From: a bacterium MnTg04
GTDB lineage: Bacteria; Pseudomonadota; Gammaproteobacteria; Steroidobacterales; MnTg04
DNA: 18,502 bases
Direction: 5' to 3'
Assembly: GCA_008975185.1 (NCBI GenBank)
Contig: BFAU01000071.1
Location: 1-18,502 of the forward strand
Numbering within the stretch: the stretch's first letter is position 1; every line of letters starts with the position of its first letter. This document shows, piece after piece, positions 1-8,153 of this stretch. Position numbers and translations under genes: made by a program. Below the pieces are notes generated by a model. That model searched no databases, was not told the origin of the DNA, and saw only the letters and a list, made by a program, of their open reading frames with translations.

Positions 1-539
1 CGTTGCGTCTCAACACGATGGTGCCGCTGGCGCTGGCACAGATGGATCGCGGCAGGCGGCCGCAAGTCTGGCATCAGGCCGGCGCCATGACCCTGGAACG
101 GGCAAAGGCCGCGTACCGGCAGCATGACGTCGATGCGCGCGTGGAACCGTTTATCGAGCAAATGGCCGACGCCTATGGCTGGGCGGACCTGGTGGTTTGC
201 CGTGCCGGTGCACTGACCATATTCGAGCTGGCGGCCGCCGGGTTGGCAGCGGTGCTGGTGCCGTTCCCGTCAGCCGTCGACGATCACCAGAATCTCAATG
301 CCAAATGGCTGGTTCGCGCGGGGGCCGCGGTGCTGCTGCCCGAAACAGACCTGTCGGCGGATTCGCTGGCCGCCCTGATATTGAGATTTGTCGGCGACCG
401 GCAGAGCCTGCTTGAGATGGCCGGCCGGGCCAGGGCGCTGGCAGCCCCCGGCGCCTGTGGCAAGGTCGTGCGGGCGTGCCTCGGCGCGATAGCCGATGGG
501 CCGGGTTATTTCCCGCATCGGCGGAAGGGGACGTCATGA
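1..539 (+). CDS. murG: MurG, undecaprenyl-PP-MurNAc-pentapeptide GlcNAc transferase (3' part)
   Basis: C-terminal half of the GT28-family enzyme that adds GlcNAc from UDP-GlcNAc to lipid I at the inner face of the cytoplasmic membrane, making lipid II. The reading frame enters from the left edge, so the first in-frame codon (TTG at 3) is an internal Leu and not a start. About 178 residues of a protein normally near 355 are visible. The segment VVCRAGALTIFELAAAG followed by LVPFPSAVDDHQNLNA aligns with the donor-binding C-domain of E. coli MurG (RSGALT-E motif, then the F-Q/N-A loop). The TGA stop at 537-539 overlaps the murC ATG as ATGA, so the two genes are translationally coupled. This is the first visible gene of the dcw operon. 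Confidence 0.95.
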   Translation, partial: LRLNTMVPLALAQMDRGRRPQVWHQAGAMTLERAKAAYRQHDVDARVEPFIEQMADAYGWADLVVCRAGALTIFELAAAGLAAVLVPFPSAVDDHQNLNAKWLVRAGAAVLLPETDLSADSLAALILRFVGDRQSLLEMAGRARALAAPGACGKVVRACLGAIADGPGYFPHRRKGTS

Positions 540-1957
540 ACACCCGGATGCGGCGGATCAACCGGATTCACTTTGTCGGCATCGGCGGCGTCGGTATGGG
601 CGGGATCGCCGAGGTGTTGATCAACCTGGGATACCAGGTTCAAGGCTCGGACATACGCCACGGCCGGGTCACCCAACGGCTCGAATCGCTCGGCGCGAGT
701 ATTGCGATCGGTCACGCGGCTGAAAATATCGGTGCCGCGGATGTGATCGTCGTATCCAGTGCGGTCAGTGCAGGCAACCCCGAGATCGTAGCGGCCAGGC
801 AGCGGCGCCTGCCGGTCGTACAGCGTGCGGAAATGCTGGCTGAGTTGATGCGTTTCCGCTATGCGATCGCGGTTGCCGGCACCCATGGCAAGACCACGAC
901 GACCAGCCTGATCGCGTCGGTGCTGGCCGAAGGCGGCGAGGATCCGACCTTCGTCGTCGGTGGATTGCTCAAGAGCGCTGGCACCAATGCCCGCCTGGGT
1001 ACCGGCCGCTACCTGGTTGCCGAGGCGGATGAGAGCGATGCCTCTTTTATGCATCTGCAACCGATGCTCGCGGTGCTTACCAATATAGACGCCGACCACC
1101 TGGAATCCTATGGCGGCGATTTCTCCAGGCTGCGGCAGAGCTTTATCGAATTTATCCATAACCTGCCTTTTTACGGGCTCGCCGTACTCTGCCTGGACGA
1201 CGAGGGCGTTGCCGATGTACTCGATGAGATCGCACGACCGGTGACGACTTATGGCCTGAGCGCGGCTGCCGATGTGCGGGCGGAGAATGTCCGGCAACAG
1301 GGTGCGGTTTGCAGTTTCACTGCGCTTCGGCCGGACCGGGAGCCGCTGGCGATTACCCTGAACCTTCCGGGTGTGCATAACGTCAGAAACGCACTGGCTG
1401 CGATCAGCGTGGCCCATGAACTCGATATCGCCGACGATGCCGTAGCCCGGGCATTGCGGGAATTCGCCGGCATCGACCGGCGCTTCCAGGTCCAGGAAAT
1501 ACAGCTGGGCGGCCGCCGGGTTCTGCTGATCGACGACTACGGCCACCATCCGACTGAAATCAGCGCAGTACTGGAATCTATCCGCAATGGCTGGCCGGGC
1601 CGGCGCCTCGTGCTCGCCTACCAGCCACACCGGTATACCCGGACCCGGGATTTGTTCGCCCGGTTTGCCGAAGTCTTGTCCGGCCCCGACGTACTGCTGT
1701 TGTGCCCGGTTTATCCCGCCGGCGAAGAGCCGATAGCGGGCGCCGACAGCGAGGCGCTGGCCGAAGCCATACGCTCACGCGGAGAGCTTGAGCCGATCGT
1801 GTTGGGCGGACTCGATGACTTGCCCGGGATGCTGGTAAAAATCGTCGCCGACGATGACATTCTTGCACTGCTGGGCGCGGGCGATATCGGCACGCTTGCC
1901 GCAGACCTGCAAATGCAGTCGCACTGCGATCTGTCGACCGTGGAAACCGGATCATGA
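536..1957 (+). CDS. murC: MurC, UDP-N-acetylmuramate--L-alanine ligase
   Basis: Cytoplasmic ATP-dependent ligase that adds L-Ala to UDP-MurNAc, the first step of the peptide stem. The protein has 473 residues, normal for MurC. The N-terminal nucleotide-binding Rossmann domain begins with IHFVGIGGVGMGG (residues 11-23). The ATP P-loop is GTHGKTTTT at 115-123, and the Mur ligase C-terminal domain includes DDYGHHPTEI and the YQPHRYTRT motif. An in-frame GTG exists at 476, but ATG 536 is preferred because AAGGGGA (525-531) lies five bases or so upstream and because protein homology begins there. The start overlaps the murG stop, and the TGA stop overlaps the murB ATG at 1954, again as ATGA. Confidence 0.97.
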   Translation: MNTRMRRINRIHFVGIGGVGMGGIAEVLINLGYQVQGSDIRHGRVTQRLESLGASIAIGHAAENIGAADVIVVSSAVSAGNPEIVAARQRRLPVVQRAEMLAELMRFRYAIAVAGTHGKTTTTSLIASVLAEGGEDPTFVVGGLLKSAGTNARLGTGRYLVAEADESDASFMHLQPMLAVLTNIDADHLESYGGDFSRLRQSFIEFIHNLPFYGLAVLCLDDEGVADVLDEIARPVTTYGLSAAADVRAENVRQQGAVCSFTALRPDREPLAITLNLPGVHNVRNALAAISVAHELDIADDAVARALREFAGIDRRFQVQEIQLGGRRVLLIDDYGHHPTEISAVLESIRNGWPGRRLVLAYQPHRYTRTRDLFARFAEVLSGPDVLLLCPVYPAGEEPIAGADSEALAEAIRSRGELEPIVLGGLDDLPGMLVKIVADDDILALLGAGDIGTLAADLQMQSHCDLSTVETGS

Positions 1958-2856
1958 ATGCGCTGGCCGGCATCTCGATCCGCGGCCGGGTACGGTACGA
2001 CGAACCGATGAGCCGGCATACTTCCTGGCGTGTGGGCGGCCCCGCCGATATTTATTTTCAACCGGCCGATGTGCAGGACCTGGCCGGTTTTCTGGCCGGG
2101 CTGGACGGCGGCACCGAAATTCACTGGCTCGGCCTCGGTAGCAATTTGCTGGTTCGCGATGGCGGGTTGCGCGGGGTCGTAATCGCGACTCACCCCGGTC
2201 TGTCAAACCTGCAGCGGCTCGAGGACGGGCTGGTGGTGCGGGCCGAGGCCGGTGTTGCCTGCGCCAAGCTGGCCAGGCAATGCGCCCGCTGGAAACTCGG
2301 GCCGGCCGAATTCTTCGCCGGGATACCGGGCACCGTTGGCGGGGCGCTGGCGATGAACGCCGGGGCCTTCGATGGCGAGACCTGGCAACGGGTTGCCGCG
2401 GTCGAAACGGTCGACCGGGCCGGCCGGATTCGGACTCGGCAACGGCTTGAATTCGAGGTTTCCTACCGCGAAGTCGAAATGCCTGCCGTTGAATGGTTTG
2501 TCGCCGGCTTGTTCGATTTCGAGGAACAGGCGGATGCCAGCGTAGCCGGAATTCGCAGATTGCTGGCGCGGCGCAAGGAGAGTCAGCCGATCGGCCTGCC
2601 CAGCTGCGGCTCGGTTTTCCGCAACCCGCCGGACGACCATGCGGCCCGTCTGATCGAAGCCTGCGGGATGAAGGGCTTGCGCCTCGGCGGCGCGGAGGTT
2701 TCCGGCAAGCACGCCAATTTCATCATCAACAGCGGCGATGCGACCGCGGCGGATGTCGAACGGCTGATCAAGAAAATACAGGACCAGGTGCGCGAGGAGC
2801 AGGGCGTGGAGCTGGTGGCCGAGGTCAGGATTGTGGGAGAGACTCTTGCAGACTGA
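1954..2856 (+). CDS. murB: MurB, UDP-N-acetylenolpyruvoylglucosamine reductase (type II-like)
   Basis: FAD-dependent, NADPH-using enzyme that reduces UDP-GlcNAc-enolpyruvate to UDP-MurNAc. The protein has 300 residues. The FAD-binding segment includes SWRVGGPAD (24-32) and GLGSNLLVRDGG (60-71), and IPGTVGGALAMNAGAF lies at 124-139. Catalytic candidates are Arg172 in SYRE, Ser220 in CGSVFRNP and Glu290 in VAEVRIVG. Its short length, the GSVFRNP motif and the later ARLIEACGMKG and SGKHANFI blocks resemble type II MurB (as in Staphylococcus) more than the roughly 340-residue type I enzyme of E. coli, which has an extra loop. The start overlaps the murC stop. The Shine-Dalgarno is weak, consistent with translational coupling. 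Confidence 0.95.
   Translation: MNALAGISIRGRVRYDEPMSRHTSWRVGGPADIYFQPADVQDLAGFLAGLDGGTEIHWLGLGSNLLVRDGGLRGVVIATHPGLSNLQRLEDGLVVRAEAGVACAKLARQCARWKLGPAEFFAGIPGTVGGALAMNAGAFDGETWQRVAAVETVDRAGRIRTRQRLEFEVSYREVEMPAVEWFVAGLFDFEEQADASVAGIRRLLARRKESQPIGLPSCGSVFRNPPDDHAARLIEACGMKGLRLGGAEVSGKHANFIINSGDATAADVERLIKKIQDQVREEQGVELVAEVRIVGETLAD
2835..2841 (+). promoter_or_regulatory. Ribosome binding site deciding a TTG start for ddl
   Basis: GGGAGAG lies inside the murB 3' end, four bases before TTG at 2846. No ATG or GTG lies near the expected N-terminus of ddl, so this site picks TTG 2846 over the alternative TTG at 2831. Confidence 0.6.
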
Positions 2857-3817
2857 ATCGCGTACAACGATCGGCGATGCAGACGCCTTTGGCCGCGTCG
2901 CCGTGGTCTACGGCGGACTCTCGCCCGAACGGGAAATTTCCTTGTTGACCGGTGAGGCCGTGCTCGCAGCGTTGCAGGACAAAGGCGTGGACGCTCACGG
3001 CGTCGATGCCGGCATCGATTTGCTCGAGGTGCTGGGGATCGGCCGTTTCGACCGGGTCTGGATCGCGTTGCACGGCCGCGGTGGTGAAGACGGCAGTCTG
3101 CAAGGCGCGCTGGAGCTTATGGGACTGTCCTATACCGGCAGCGGCGTACAAGGATCGGCGCTGGCAATGGACAAGTACCGCAGCAAGCTGCTGATGATCG
3201 GTTGCGGTTTGCCGACGCCGGCGTTTCGAGTGTTGGCCGGCGCGGCCGATCTGGATGGCCTTGCGGACGAACTCGGTTTTCCGCTGGCGATCAAGCCGGT
3301 CTGCGAGGGCTCCAGCCTGGGGATGGCCAAGGTCACCGATGCCGCGGATCTGGAGGCGGCATACGAGTTGGCTTGCCGGCACGACGATTGCGTCATCGCG
3401 GAGCTTTGGCTGGATGGCGGCGAGTACACGACCGGCATATTGCAAGGTGAAGCCCTGCCGATCATTCGCATCGAGACACCCCGCAGTTATTACGATTACG
3501 AGGCCAAGTACTTTAGCGACAGCACCCGTTATCACTGCCCGGCGGGCCTGTCCGCCGAGCAGGAACTTCGTTTCCGCAAGATGTCCCTGCAGGTCTTTGC
3601 CGATATCGGCGCCGAAGGATGGGGGCGCGTCGATTTCGTTCTCGATGACCGAGGCGAACCGCAGATTCTGGAAATCAACACCGTGCCGGGAATGACCAGC
3701 CACAGTCTCGTGCCGATGGCGGCGGCGCAGCAGGGAATCGATTTTGCCGAGTTGTGCTGGCGCATCCTCGAAACCAGCTTCATCGCCCGCCAGCCGGCAG
3801 GGGGTGGCCATGCATAA
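2846..3817 (+). CDS. ddl: D-alanine--D-alanine ligase
   Basis: ATP-grasp ligase making the D-Ala-D-Ala dipeptide used by MurF; cytoplasmic. From TTG 2846 the protein has 323 residues. The N-terminal domain carries VVYGGLSPEREISLLTG (about 20-36), with Glu30 matching the catalytic Glu of DdlB. LHGRGGEDGSLQG is at 75-87, AMDKYRSK at 107-114, and the C-terminal ATP-grasp metal site is in ILEINTVPGMTSHSLVP. The frame is also open from TTG 2831, giving MWERL; I prefer 2846 because of the GGGAGAG site. The start overlaps the end of murB by 11 bases, and the TAA stop lies within the first codons of ftsQ (8-base overlap). The product is certain; the exact start is about 70 percent sure. Confidence 0.95.
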   Translation: MQTESRTTIGDADAFGRVAVVYGGLSPEREISLLTGEAVLAALQDKGVDAHGVDAGIDLLEVLGIGRFDRVWIALHGRGGEDGSLQGALELMGLSYTGSGVQGSALAMDKYRSKLLMIGCGLPTPAFRVLAGAADLDGLADELGFPLAIKPVCEGSSLGMAKVTDAADLEAAYELACRHDDCVIAELWLDGGEYTTGILQGEALPIIRIETPRSYYDYEAKYFSDSTRYHCPAGLSAEQELRFRKMSLQVFADIGAEGWGRVDFVLDDRGEPQILEINTVPGMTSHSLVPMAAAQQGIDFAELCWRILETSFIARQPAGGGHA

Positions 3818-4589
3818 CAGGCGCAATCGCAAACGACCACAGCAGGAAGCGCTGATCGACTGGGTTGCGATCAGGCGGTTTGCGCTGGCGGGCGGGACCT
3901 TGCTGGCGATCACCGCCTCGGTAATCTTCGTGTTCTTGTTGCTGGACCGGCCGGTCGCAACCATCCAGGTGGATGGTCCGTTCGCGAGAGTCAATGCGAG
4001 CCAGATCGAGGCCGAGGTTCTCGCCAACCTGCACGGCGGCTTCATATCGCTGGACCTCGATAGTCTGTCAGCGACGATCAGGCGATTGCCATGGGTGGAC
4101 CGGGTTCGCATCAGGCGGCAATGGCCGAACGGTTTGCACATTACGCTGCTCGAGCAACGCCCGGCGGCTCGCTGGGGCGAATCGGGTCTGCTCAATGTCC
4201 GCGGCGAGTTGTTTATAGCTGACAGCCGTCATGTGCCGGCTGGCCTGCCCTTTCTGGCCGGACCGCCAGGAACGGAAGCTGAAGTCGTGGATCGTTTTCT
4301 CGCGGCCCGGTCATATTTATTGCCGCATGGACTGGATGTCGTGGGGCTGGTGCGCGACCCGCGCGGCGCCTGGGACATGACGCTCAGTAATGGTGTCGTC
4401 ATCAGGTTGGGGCGGCACCGGGTCGACCAGCGGATCAGGCGCTACGGCGACCTGGTGCTGGAGATTGTTGGCGCGGATCCGGGAAGCGTTGAATACGTCG
4501 ATATGCGCTACAGCAACGGGTTCGCTATCGGCTGGCGTAAACAGGATGAGGCGGCTGTTGCCGCCCGGTTAACCGCACACAGCGGCTAA
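3810..4589 (+). CDS. ftsQ: FtsQ, divisome scaffold protein
   Basis: Bitopic inner-membrane protein that recruits FtsB/FtsL and links early and late divisome assembly. The 259-residue protein has a basic cytoplasmic tail (MHNRRNRKRP), one transmembrane helix at about 23-45 (FALAGGTLLAITASVIFVFLLL), a POTRA domain at about 49-118 (VATIQVDGPF to HITLLEQRP), and a C-terminal FtsQ beta domain. ATG 3810 is chosen over the earlier in-frame start at 3744 because AGGGGG lies just upstream and the short basic tail before the helix is typical. It overlaps ddl by 8 bases and ends 9 bases before ftsA, so it is part of the same transcript. Confidence 0.95.
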   Translation: MHNRRNRKRPQQEALIDWVAIRRFALAGGTLLAITASVIFVFLLLDRPVATIQVDGPFARVNASQIEAEVLANLHGGFISLDLDSLSATIRRLPWVDRVRIRRQWPNGLHITLLEQRPAARWGESGLLNVRGELFIADSRHVPAGLPFLAGPPGTEAEVVDRFLAARSYLLPHGLDVVGLVRDPRGAWDMTLSNGVVIRLGRHRVDQRIRRYGDLVLEIVGADPGSVEYVDMRYSNGFAIGWRKQDEAAVAARLTAHSG

Positions 4590-4598
4590 GGAAAAAGA

Positions 4599-5834
4599 AT
4601 GTCGAGAAAAGGTGACAGAAATCTGATTGTAGGACTGGATATCGGCACCTCGAAGGTGGTCGCAATCGTCGGCGAAATTACCGACGAAGGCGGTGTTGAG
4701 GTGATCGGGATTGGCAGCCAGCCGTCCCGCGGGCTGAAAAAGGGTGTGGTCGTGAACATCGAGTCCACGGTCCAGTCGATCCAGCGTGCGGTGGAAGAGG
4801 CCGAGCTGATGGCCGGTTGCGAAATCCACACCGTCCATGCGGGAATCGCCGGCAGCCATATCCGCAGTCTGAATTCCCACGGTATCGTCGCCATACGCGA
4901 CAAGGAAGTGACCCGCAGCGATGTCGAGCGCGTGATCGAAGCTGCGCAGGCCGTCGCGATACCGGCGGACCAGAGAACGATTCACGTTTTGCCGCAGGAA
5001 TTCATCATCGATCACCAGGAAGGCATACGCGAACCGATCGGCATGTCGGGGGTCAGGCTCGAGGCCAAGGTTCACATGGTGACCGGCGCCGTCAGCGCGG
5101 CGCAAAATATCATCAAGTGCGTGCAGCGTTGCGGACTGCAGGTCGAAGATGTGGTTCTCGAGCAGCTGGCATCGAGTTACGCGGTACTGACCCAGGACGA
5201 AAAAGAGCTGGGCGCCTGCCTCGTGGATATCGGTGGCGGCACCACCGACATTGCGGTTTTCAGCGGCGGCGCGATTCGCCATACGGCGGTGATCCCCATT
5301 GCCGGAGACCAGGCGACGAACGATATAGCGATCTCCCTGCGCACGCCCACCCAGTATGCGGAGGAGCTCAAGATCCGCTACGCCTGTGCCCTGTCGCAAC
5401 TGGCCAACCCGGACGAAACGATCGAAGTGCCCAGCGTGGGCGATCGGCCGCCGAGGAGACTGGCGCGGCAGACGCTGGCCGAAGTCATCGAGCCGCGCTA
5501 CGAGGAATTATTCATGCTGGTCCAGGACGAATTGCGGCGCAGCGGCTTCGAGGAGCTGGTCGCCGGCGGCATCGTCCTGACTGGCGGCAGCTCGAAAATG
5601 GAAGGTGCGATCGAACTCGCCGAAGAAGTGTTTCACATGCCGGTGCGCCTCGGCATACCGCAATTCGTTCAAGGATTATCGGATGTGGTTCGTAATCCGA
5701 TTTATGCCACCGGCGTGGGCCTGTTGCTATACGCGCAGGAGGCGCTCGCCGACAAGGCGGCTTCTTCGCCGCTCGGTGGCGGTCTTGCGGATGTCTGGGA
5801 GCGCATGAAGACATGGTTCCAGGGAAATTTCTAG
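4599..5834 (+). CDS. ftsA: FtsA, actin-like Z-ring membrane anchor
   Basis: Actin-fold ATPase that tethers FtsZ filaments to the inner membrane and recruits later divisome proteins. The protein has 411 residues, close to the E. coli length. The phosphate-1 motif is VGLDIGTSKVVAIVGEI (11-27), phosphate-2 is LVDIGGGTTDIAVFSGG, and the adenosine motif region is GIVLTGGSSKMEGAIELAE. The last residues, ADVWERMKTWFQGNF, form an amphipathic helix expected to be the membrane-targeting sequence. TAAGGA overlaps the ftsQ stop and serves as Shine-Dalgarno, 6 bases before the ATG. It is followed 43 bases later by ftsZ. Confidence 0.97.
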   Translation: MSRKGDRNLIVGLDIGTSKVVAIVGEITDEGGVEVIGIGSQPSRGLKKGVVVNIESTVQSIQRAVEEAELMAGCEIHTVHAGIAGSHIRSLNSHGIVAIRDKEVTRSDVERVIEAAQAVAIPADQRTIHVLPQEFIIDHQEGIREPIGMSGVRLEAKVHMVTGAVSAAQNIIKCVQRCGLQVEDVVLEQLASSYAVLTQDEKELGACLVDIGGGTTDIAVFSGGAIRHTAVIPIAGDQATNDIAISLRTPTQYAEELKIRYACALSQLANPDETIEVPSVGDRPPRRLARQTLAEVIEPRYEELFMLVQDELRRSGFEELVAGGIVLTGGSSKMEGAIELAEEVFHMPVRLGIPQFVQGLSDVVRNPIYATGVGLLLYAQEALADKAASSPLGGGLADVWERMKTWFQGNF

Positions 5835-5864
5835 ATGATATTTTTTGTGTTGAGTGCTTATGCT

Positions 5865-5871
5865 AAGGAGG
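5865..5871 (+). promoter_or_regulatory. Strong ribosome binding site of ftsZ
   Basis: AAGGAGG is a perfect Shine-Dalgarno core, six bases before ATG 5878. It is the strongest site in the operon and fits the high FtsZ to FtsA ratio needed in cells. It rules out the upstream in-frame GTG at 5854, which lies before it. Confidence 0.85.
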
Positions 5872-5877
5872 GGAGTG

Positions 5878-7017
5878 ATGTTTGAGTTAATGGATTCGTA
5901 CAGCCAAACCGCTGTTATCAAGGTCATCGGAGTCGGTGGCGGGGGTGGCAATGCGGTCATGCACATGGTCGCGGCCGGTATCGACGGCGTGGACTTTATA
6001 TGTGCCAATACCGACGCGCAGGCGTTGAAAAGCTCGAAGGTGAAAACGTCGTTGCAGATTGGTTGCAACATCACCAAGGGTCTCGGTGCGGGCGCTAATC
6101 CGGAAGTCGGCCGGCAGGCCGCGATGGAGGACCGTGACCGCATCCATGAAGTGATCGAAGGCAGTGACATGCTGTTTATCACCGCCGGCATGGGTGGCGG
6201 AACCGGTACCGGCGCTGCGCCCGTGGTCGCCCAGACCGCCAAGGAAATGGGAATTCTGACCGTCGCCGTGGTGACCAGGCCATTCGAAATGGAAGGCGTG
6301 AAGCGGCGCGCGGTTGCCGATCAGGGTATCAACGAGCTCAGCCGCTATGTCGATTCGCTGATCACTATTCCCAACGAAAAGTTGCTGTCCGTACTTGGCA
6401 GTGAAACGACGTTGCTGGATGCATTCAGAGCAGCCAACGATGTATTGCAGGGAGCGGTCCAGGGAATCGCCGAACTGATCACGCGACCCGGCCTGATCAA
6501 CGTCGATTTCGCGGATGTCAGGACGGTGATGTCTGAAATGGGTATGGCGATGATGGGTTCGGGATCGGCCTCCGGTCCTGACCGCGCCAGGGAAGCGGCT
6601 GAGGCCGCCGCATCCAGCCCGTTGCTCGAGGATGTCAACCTTGCCGGAGCAAACGGTATCCTGGTCAACGTCACCGCGGGCGAAAACCTGTCGATCGGCG
6701 AATTCCAGGAAGTCGGCAATACGGTGAAGGAGTATGCCTCGGAAAATGCGACAGTCGTGATCGGCACGGTGATCGATCCGAAAATGAAGGACAGCATCCG
6801 GGTCACGGTCGTTGCGACCGGGCTGGGTGAAACCGCCCAGGCAGCGCGGCCGCAAATGGAGGTCGTCAAGAAAGCCGCGAACGGCGATCCCAATTACTCG
6901 TACCTGGAAACACCGACTGCCGCACGGCGCAACAAGATGTATGAATCCGGCAGCCGGGCGATGCTCAGCGAAGAGGTGCTGGATATACCGGCGTTCCTGC
7001 GTCGACAGGCCGACTAG
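5878..7017 (+). CDS. ftsZ: FtsZ, tubulin-like division GTPase
   Basis: Polymerises with GTP at midcell to form the Z-ring. From ATG 5878 the protein has 379 residues and begins MFELM, like E. coli MFEPM. The N-terminal GTPase domain has KVIGVGGGGGNAV, then NTDAQAL, the tubulin signature GMGGGTGTGAAPVVA, and the T7 synergy region with NVDFADVRTVMSEMG. After about residue 315 comes a short variable linker (about 50 residues), then the conserved C-terminal peptide LDIPAFLRRQAD that binds FtsA, ZipA and MinC. The ATG is set by a perfect Shine-Dalgarno at 5865-5871. It is the last gene of the tight operon; a 227-base gap with a hairpin precedes lpxC. Confidence 0.98.
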   Translation: MFELMDSYSQTAVIKVIGVGGGGGNAVMHMVAAGIDGVDFICANTDAQALKSSKVKTSLQIGCNITKGLGAGANPEVGRQAAMEDRDRIHEVIEGSDMLFITAGMGGGTGTGAAPVVAQTAKEMGILTVAVVTRPFEMEGVKRRAVADQGINELSRYVDSLITIPNEKLLSVLGSETTLLDAFRAANDVLQGAVQGIAELITRPGLINVDFADVRTVMSEMGMAMMGSGSASGPDRAREAAEAAASSPLLEDVNLAGANGILVNVTAGENLSIGEFQEVGNTVKEYASENATVVIGTVIDPKMKDSIRVTVVATGLGETAQAARPQMEVVKKAANGDPNYSYLETPTAARRNKMYESGSRAMLSEEVLDIPAFLRRQAD

Positions 7018-7031
7018 AAAGCGCCGGCGTT

Positions 7032-7059
7032 GCTGGCGGCGTGAGCCGCCGTCGCCAGC
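7032..7059 (+). other. GC-rich inverted repeat after ftsZ
   Basis: GCTGGCG (7032-7038) pairs perfectly with CGCCAGC (7053-7059). A competing stem GGCGGC/GCCGCC with a GTGA loop (7035-7050) uses some of the same bases. There is no T-run after it, so it is not a canonical intrinsic terminator; it may be an mRNA 3' stabiliser or a partial attenuator between ftsZ and lpxC. The rest of the 7018-7244 gap shows no convincing sigma-70 promoter. Confidence 0.45.
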
Positions 7060-7244
7060 TGATGGCACGATTTCCGCGACTGTGTTACTTTTCGCGGTCT
7101 GGGAAATATGGCAGGATGATTCAGCTGGGTCCGGCAAACGGGTTGATGGACCGGCAGGGATATCAACGGGTCGGCGCGGGTGCGTATCTTGGCCGTTTTT
7201 TCCCGCCCAAACGACTGATTTAAAAGATTTATCTGGTAAGTTCA

Positions 7245-8153
7245 TTGCGGCAAAGAACGCTCAAAAATTCGATACGGGCAACCGGTGTGGGTCTGCACAC
7301 CGGCAAGAAAGTGTTTATGACGCTGCGTCCGGCCGCGGCAAACACCGGTGTGGTGTTTCGCCGGGTCGATCTGGACCCGGTCGTCAATATTCCCGCCCGG
7401 GCCGAATATGTCGGCGATACGATGCTGGGTACGACCCTGGTCAGGGGAGATGCCCGCGTCGGGACCGTGGAGCACCTGTTGTCAGCATTTGCAGGTCTGG
7501 GCATCGACAATGCGATCGTCGACGTCAGCGCACCCGAAGTACCGATCATGGATGGCAGCGCCGGGCCATTTGTGTTCCTGATTCAATCGGCGGGCATCCA
7601 GGAACAAGAAAGCGCGAAGAAGCTCATTCGTATCAAGCGCCCGGTGCGTGTGGTAGAGGGCGATAAATGGGCGCAGATCGTTCCGTTTGAAGGTTTCAAG
7701 GTCAAATTCCGGATCGAGTTCGACCATCCGGTTTTCAAGAGCCATGTGCAGGAATCGGCAATCGATTTTTCTACCTCTTCCTTCCTCAAGGAAGTAAGCC
7801 GCGCCAGGACATTTGGTTTTATGCGCGATATTGAAGCTTTACGTGCCAGGAAACTGACTTTGGGCGGCAGCATGAGCAATGCAATCGTGCTGGACGATTT
7901 CCGGGTGCTGAACGAAGACGGCCTGCGTTGCGAGGATGAGTTCGTCAAGCATAAAATTCTTGACGTAATCGGCGATCTTTATCTGCTTGGCCATAGCCTG
8001 ATTGGCGAGTTCAGCGGGTACAAGTCAGGACACGCACTAAACAATGCATTACTCAGAGCGTTAATTGCCGATCAGGAGTCATGGGAGGAAGTGACTTTTG
8101 AGGATGCTGCGGAATCGCCGATTTCCTATGCAGCGCCGGTGATGGCGATCTAG
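7245..8153 (+). CDS. lpxC: LpxC, UDP-3-O-acyl-N-acetylglucosamine deacetylase
   Basis: Zinc deacetylase catalysing the committed step of lipid A synthesis; cytosolic. The 302-residue protein matches E. coli LpxC (305) end to end. Zinc ligands are His77 in TVEHL, and His236 and Asp240 in HKILDVIGD. The catalytic pair is Glu76 and His263 (SGHALNN). An in-frame TAA at 7221 limits the start to a non-ATG codon; TTG 7245 aligns with the E. coli N-terminus (MIKQRTLK) and has only a weak GGTAAG upstream. The TAG stop (8151-8153) is also the first triplet of a palindromic repeat. The last residues, APVMAI, fall where other LpxC proteins end, so the enzyme should be intact. Confidence 0.97.
   Translation: MRQRTLKNSIRATGVGLHTGKKVFMTLRPAAANTGVVFRRVDLDPVVNIPARAEYVGDTMLGTTLVRGDARVGTVEHLLSAFAGLGIDNAIVDVSAPEVPIMDGSAGPFVFLIQSAGIQEQESAKKLIRIKRPVRVVEGDKWAQIVPFEGFKVKFRIEFDHPVFKSHVQESAIDFSTSSFLKEVSRARTFGFMRDIEALRARKLTLGGSMSNAIVLDDFRVLNEDGLRCEDEFVKHKILDVIGDLYLLGHSLIGEFSGYKSGHALNNALLRALIADQESWEEVTFEDAAESPISYAAPVMAI

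Noticed and set aside
506..1630. 374-residue open frame antisense to murC
   Set aside because: A shadow of the GC-rich murC coding frame; its translation resembles no family and murC is unambiguous.
2825..4195. 456-residue open frame antisense to ddl and ftsQ
   Set aside because: Antisense shadow across two well-recognised genes, with low-complexity composition and no domain.
7041..7223. Possible 60-codon leader peptide before lpxC (GTG start)
   Set aside because: It starts in the loop of the hairpin, has no ribosome site, and its translation shows no signal or arrest motif.
5887..7245. 452-residue open frame antisense to ftsZ
   Set aside because: Antisense shadow of ftsZ; residues are rich in His, Arg and Asp as expected from reversed codons.
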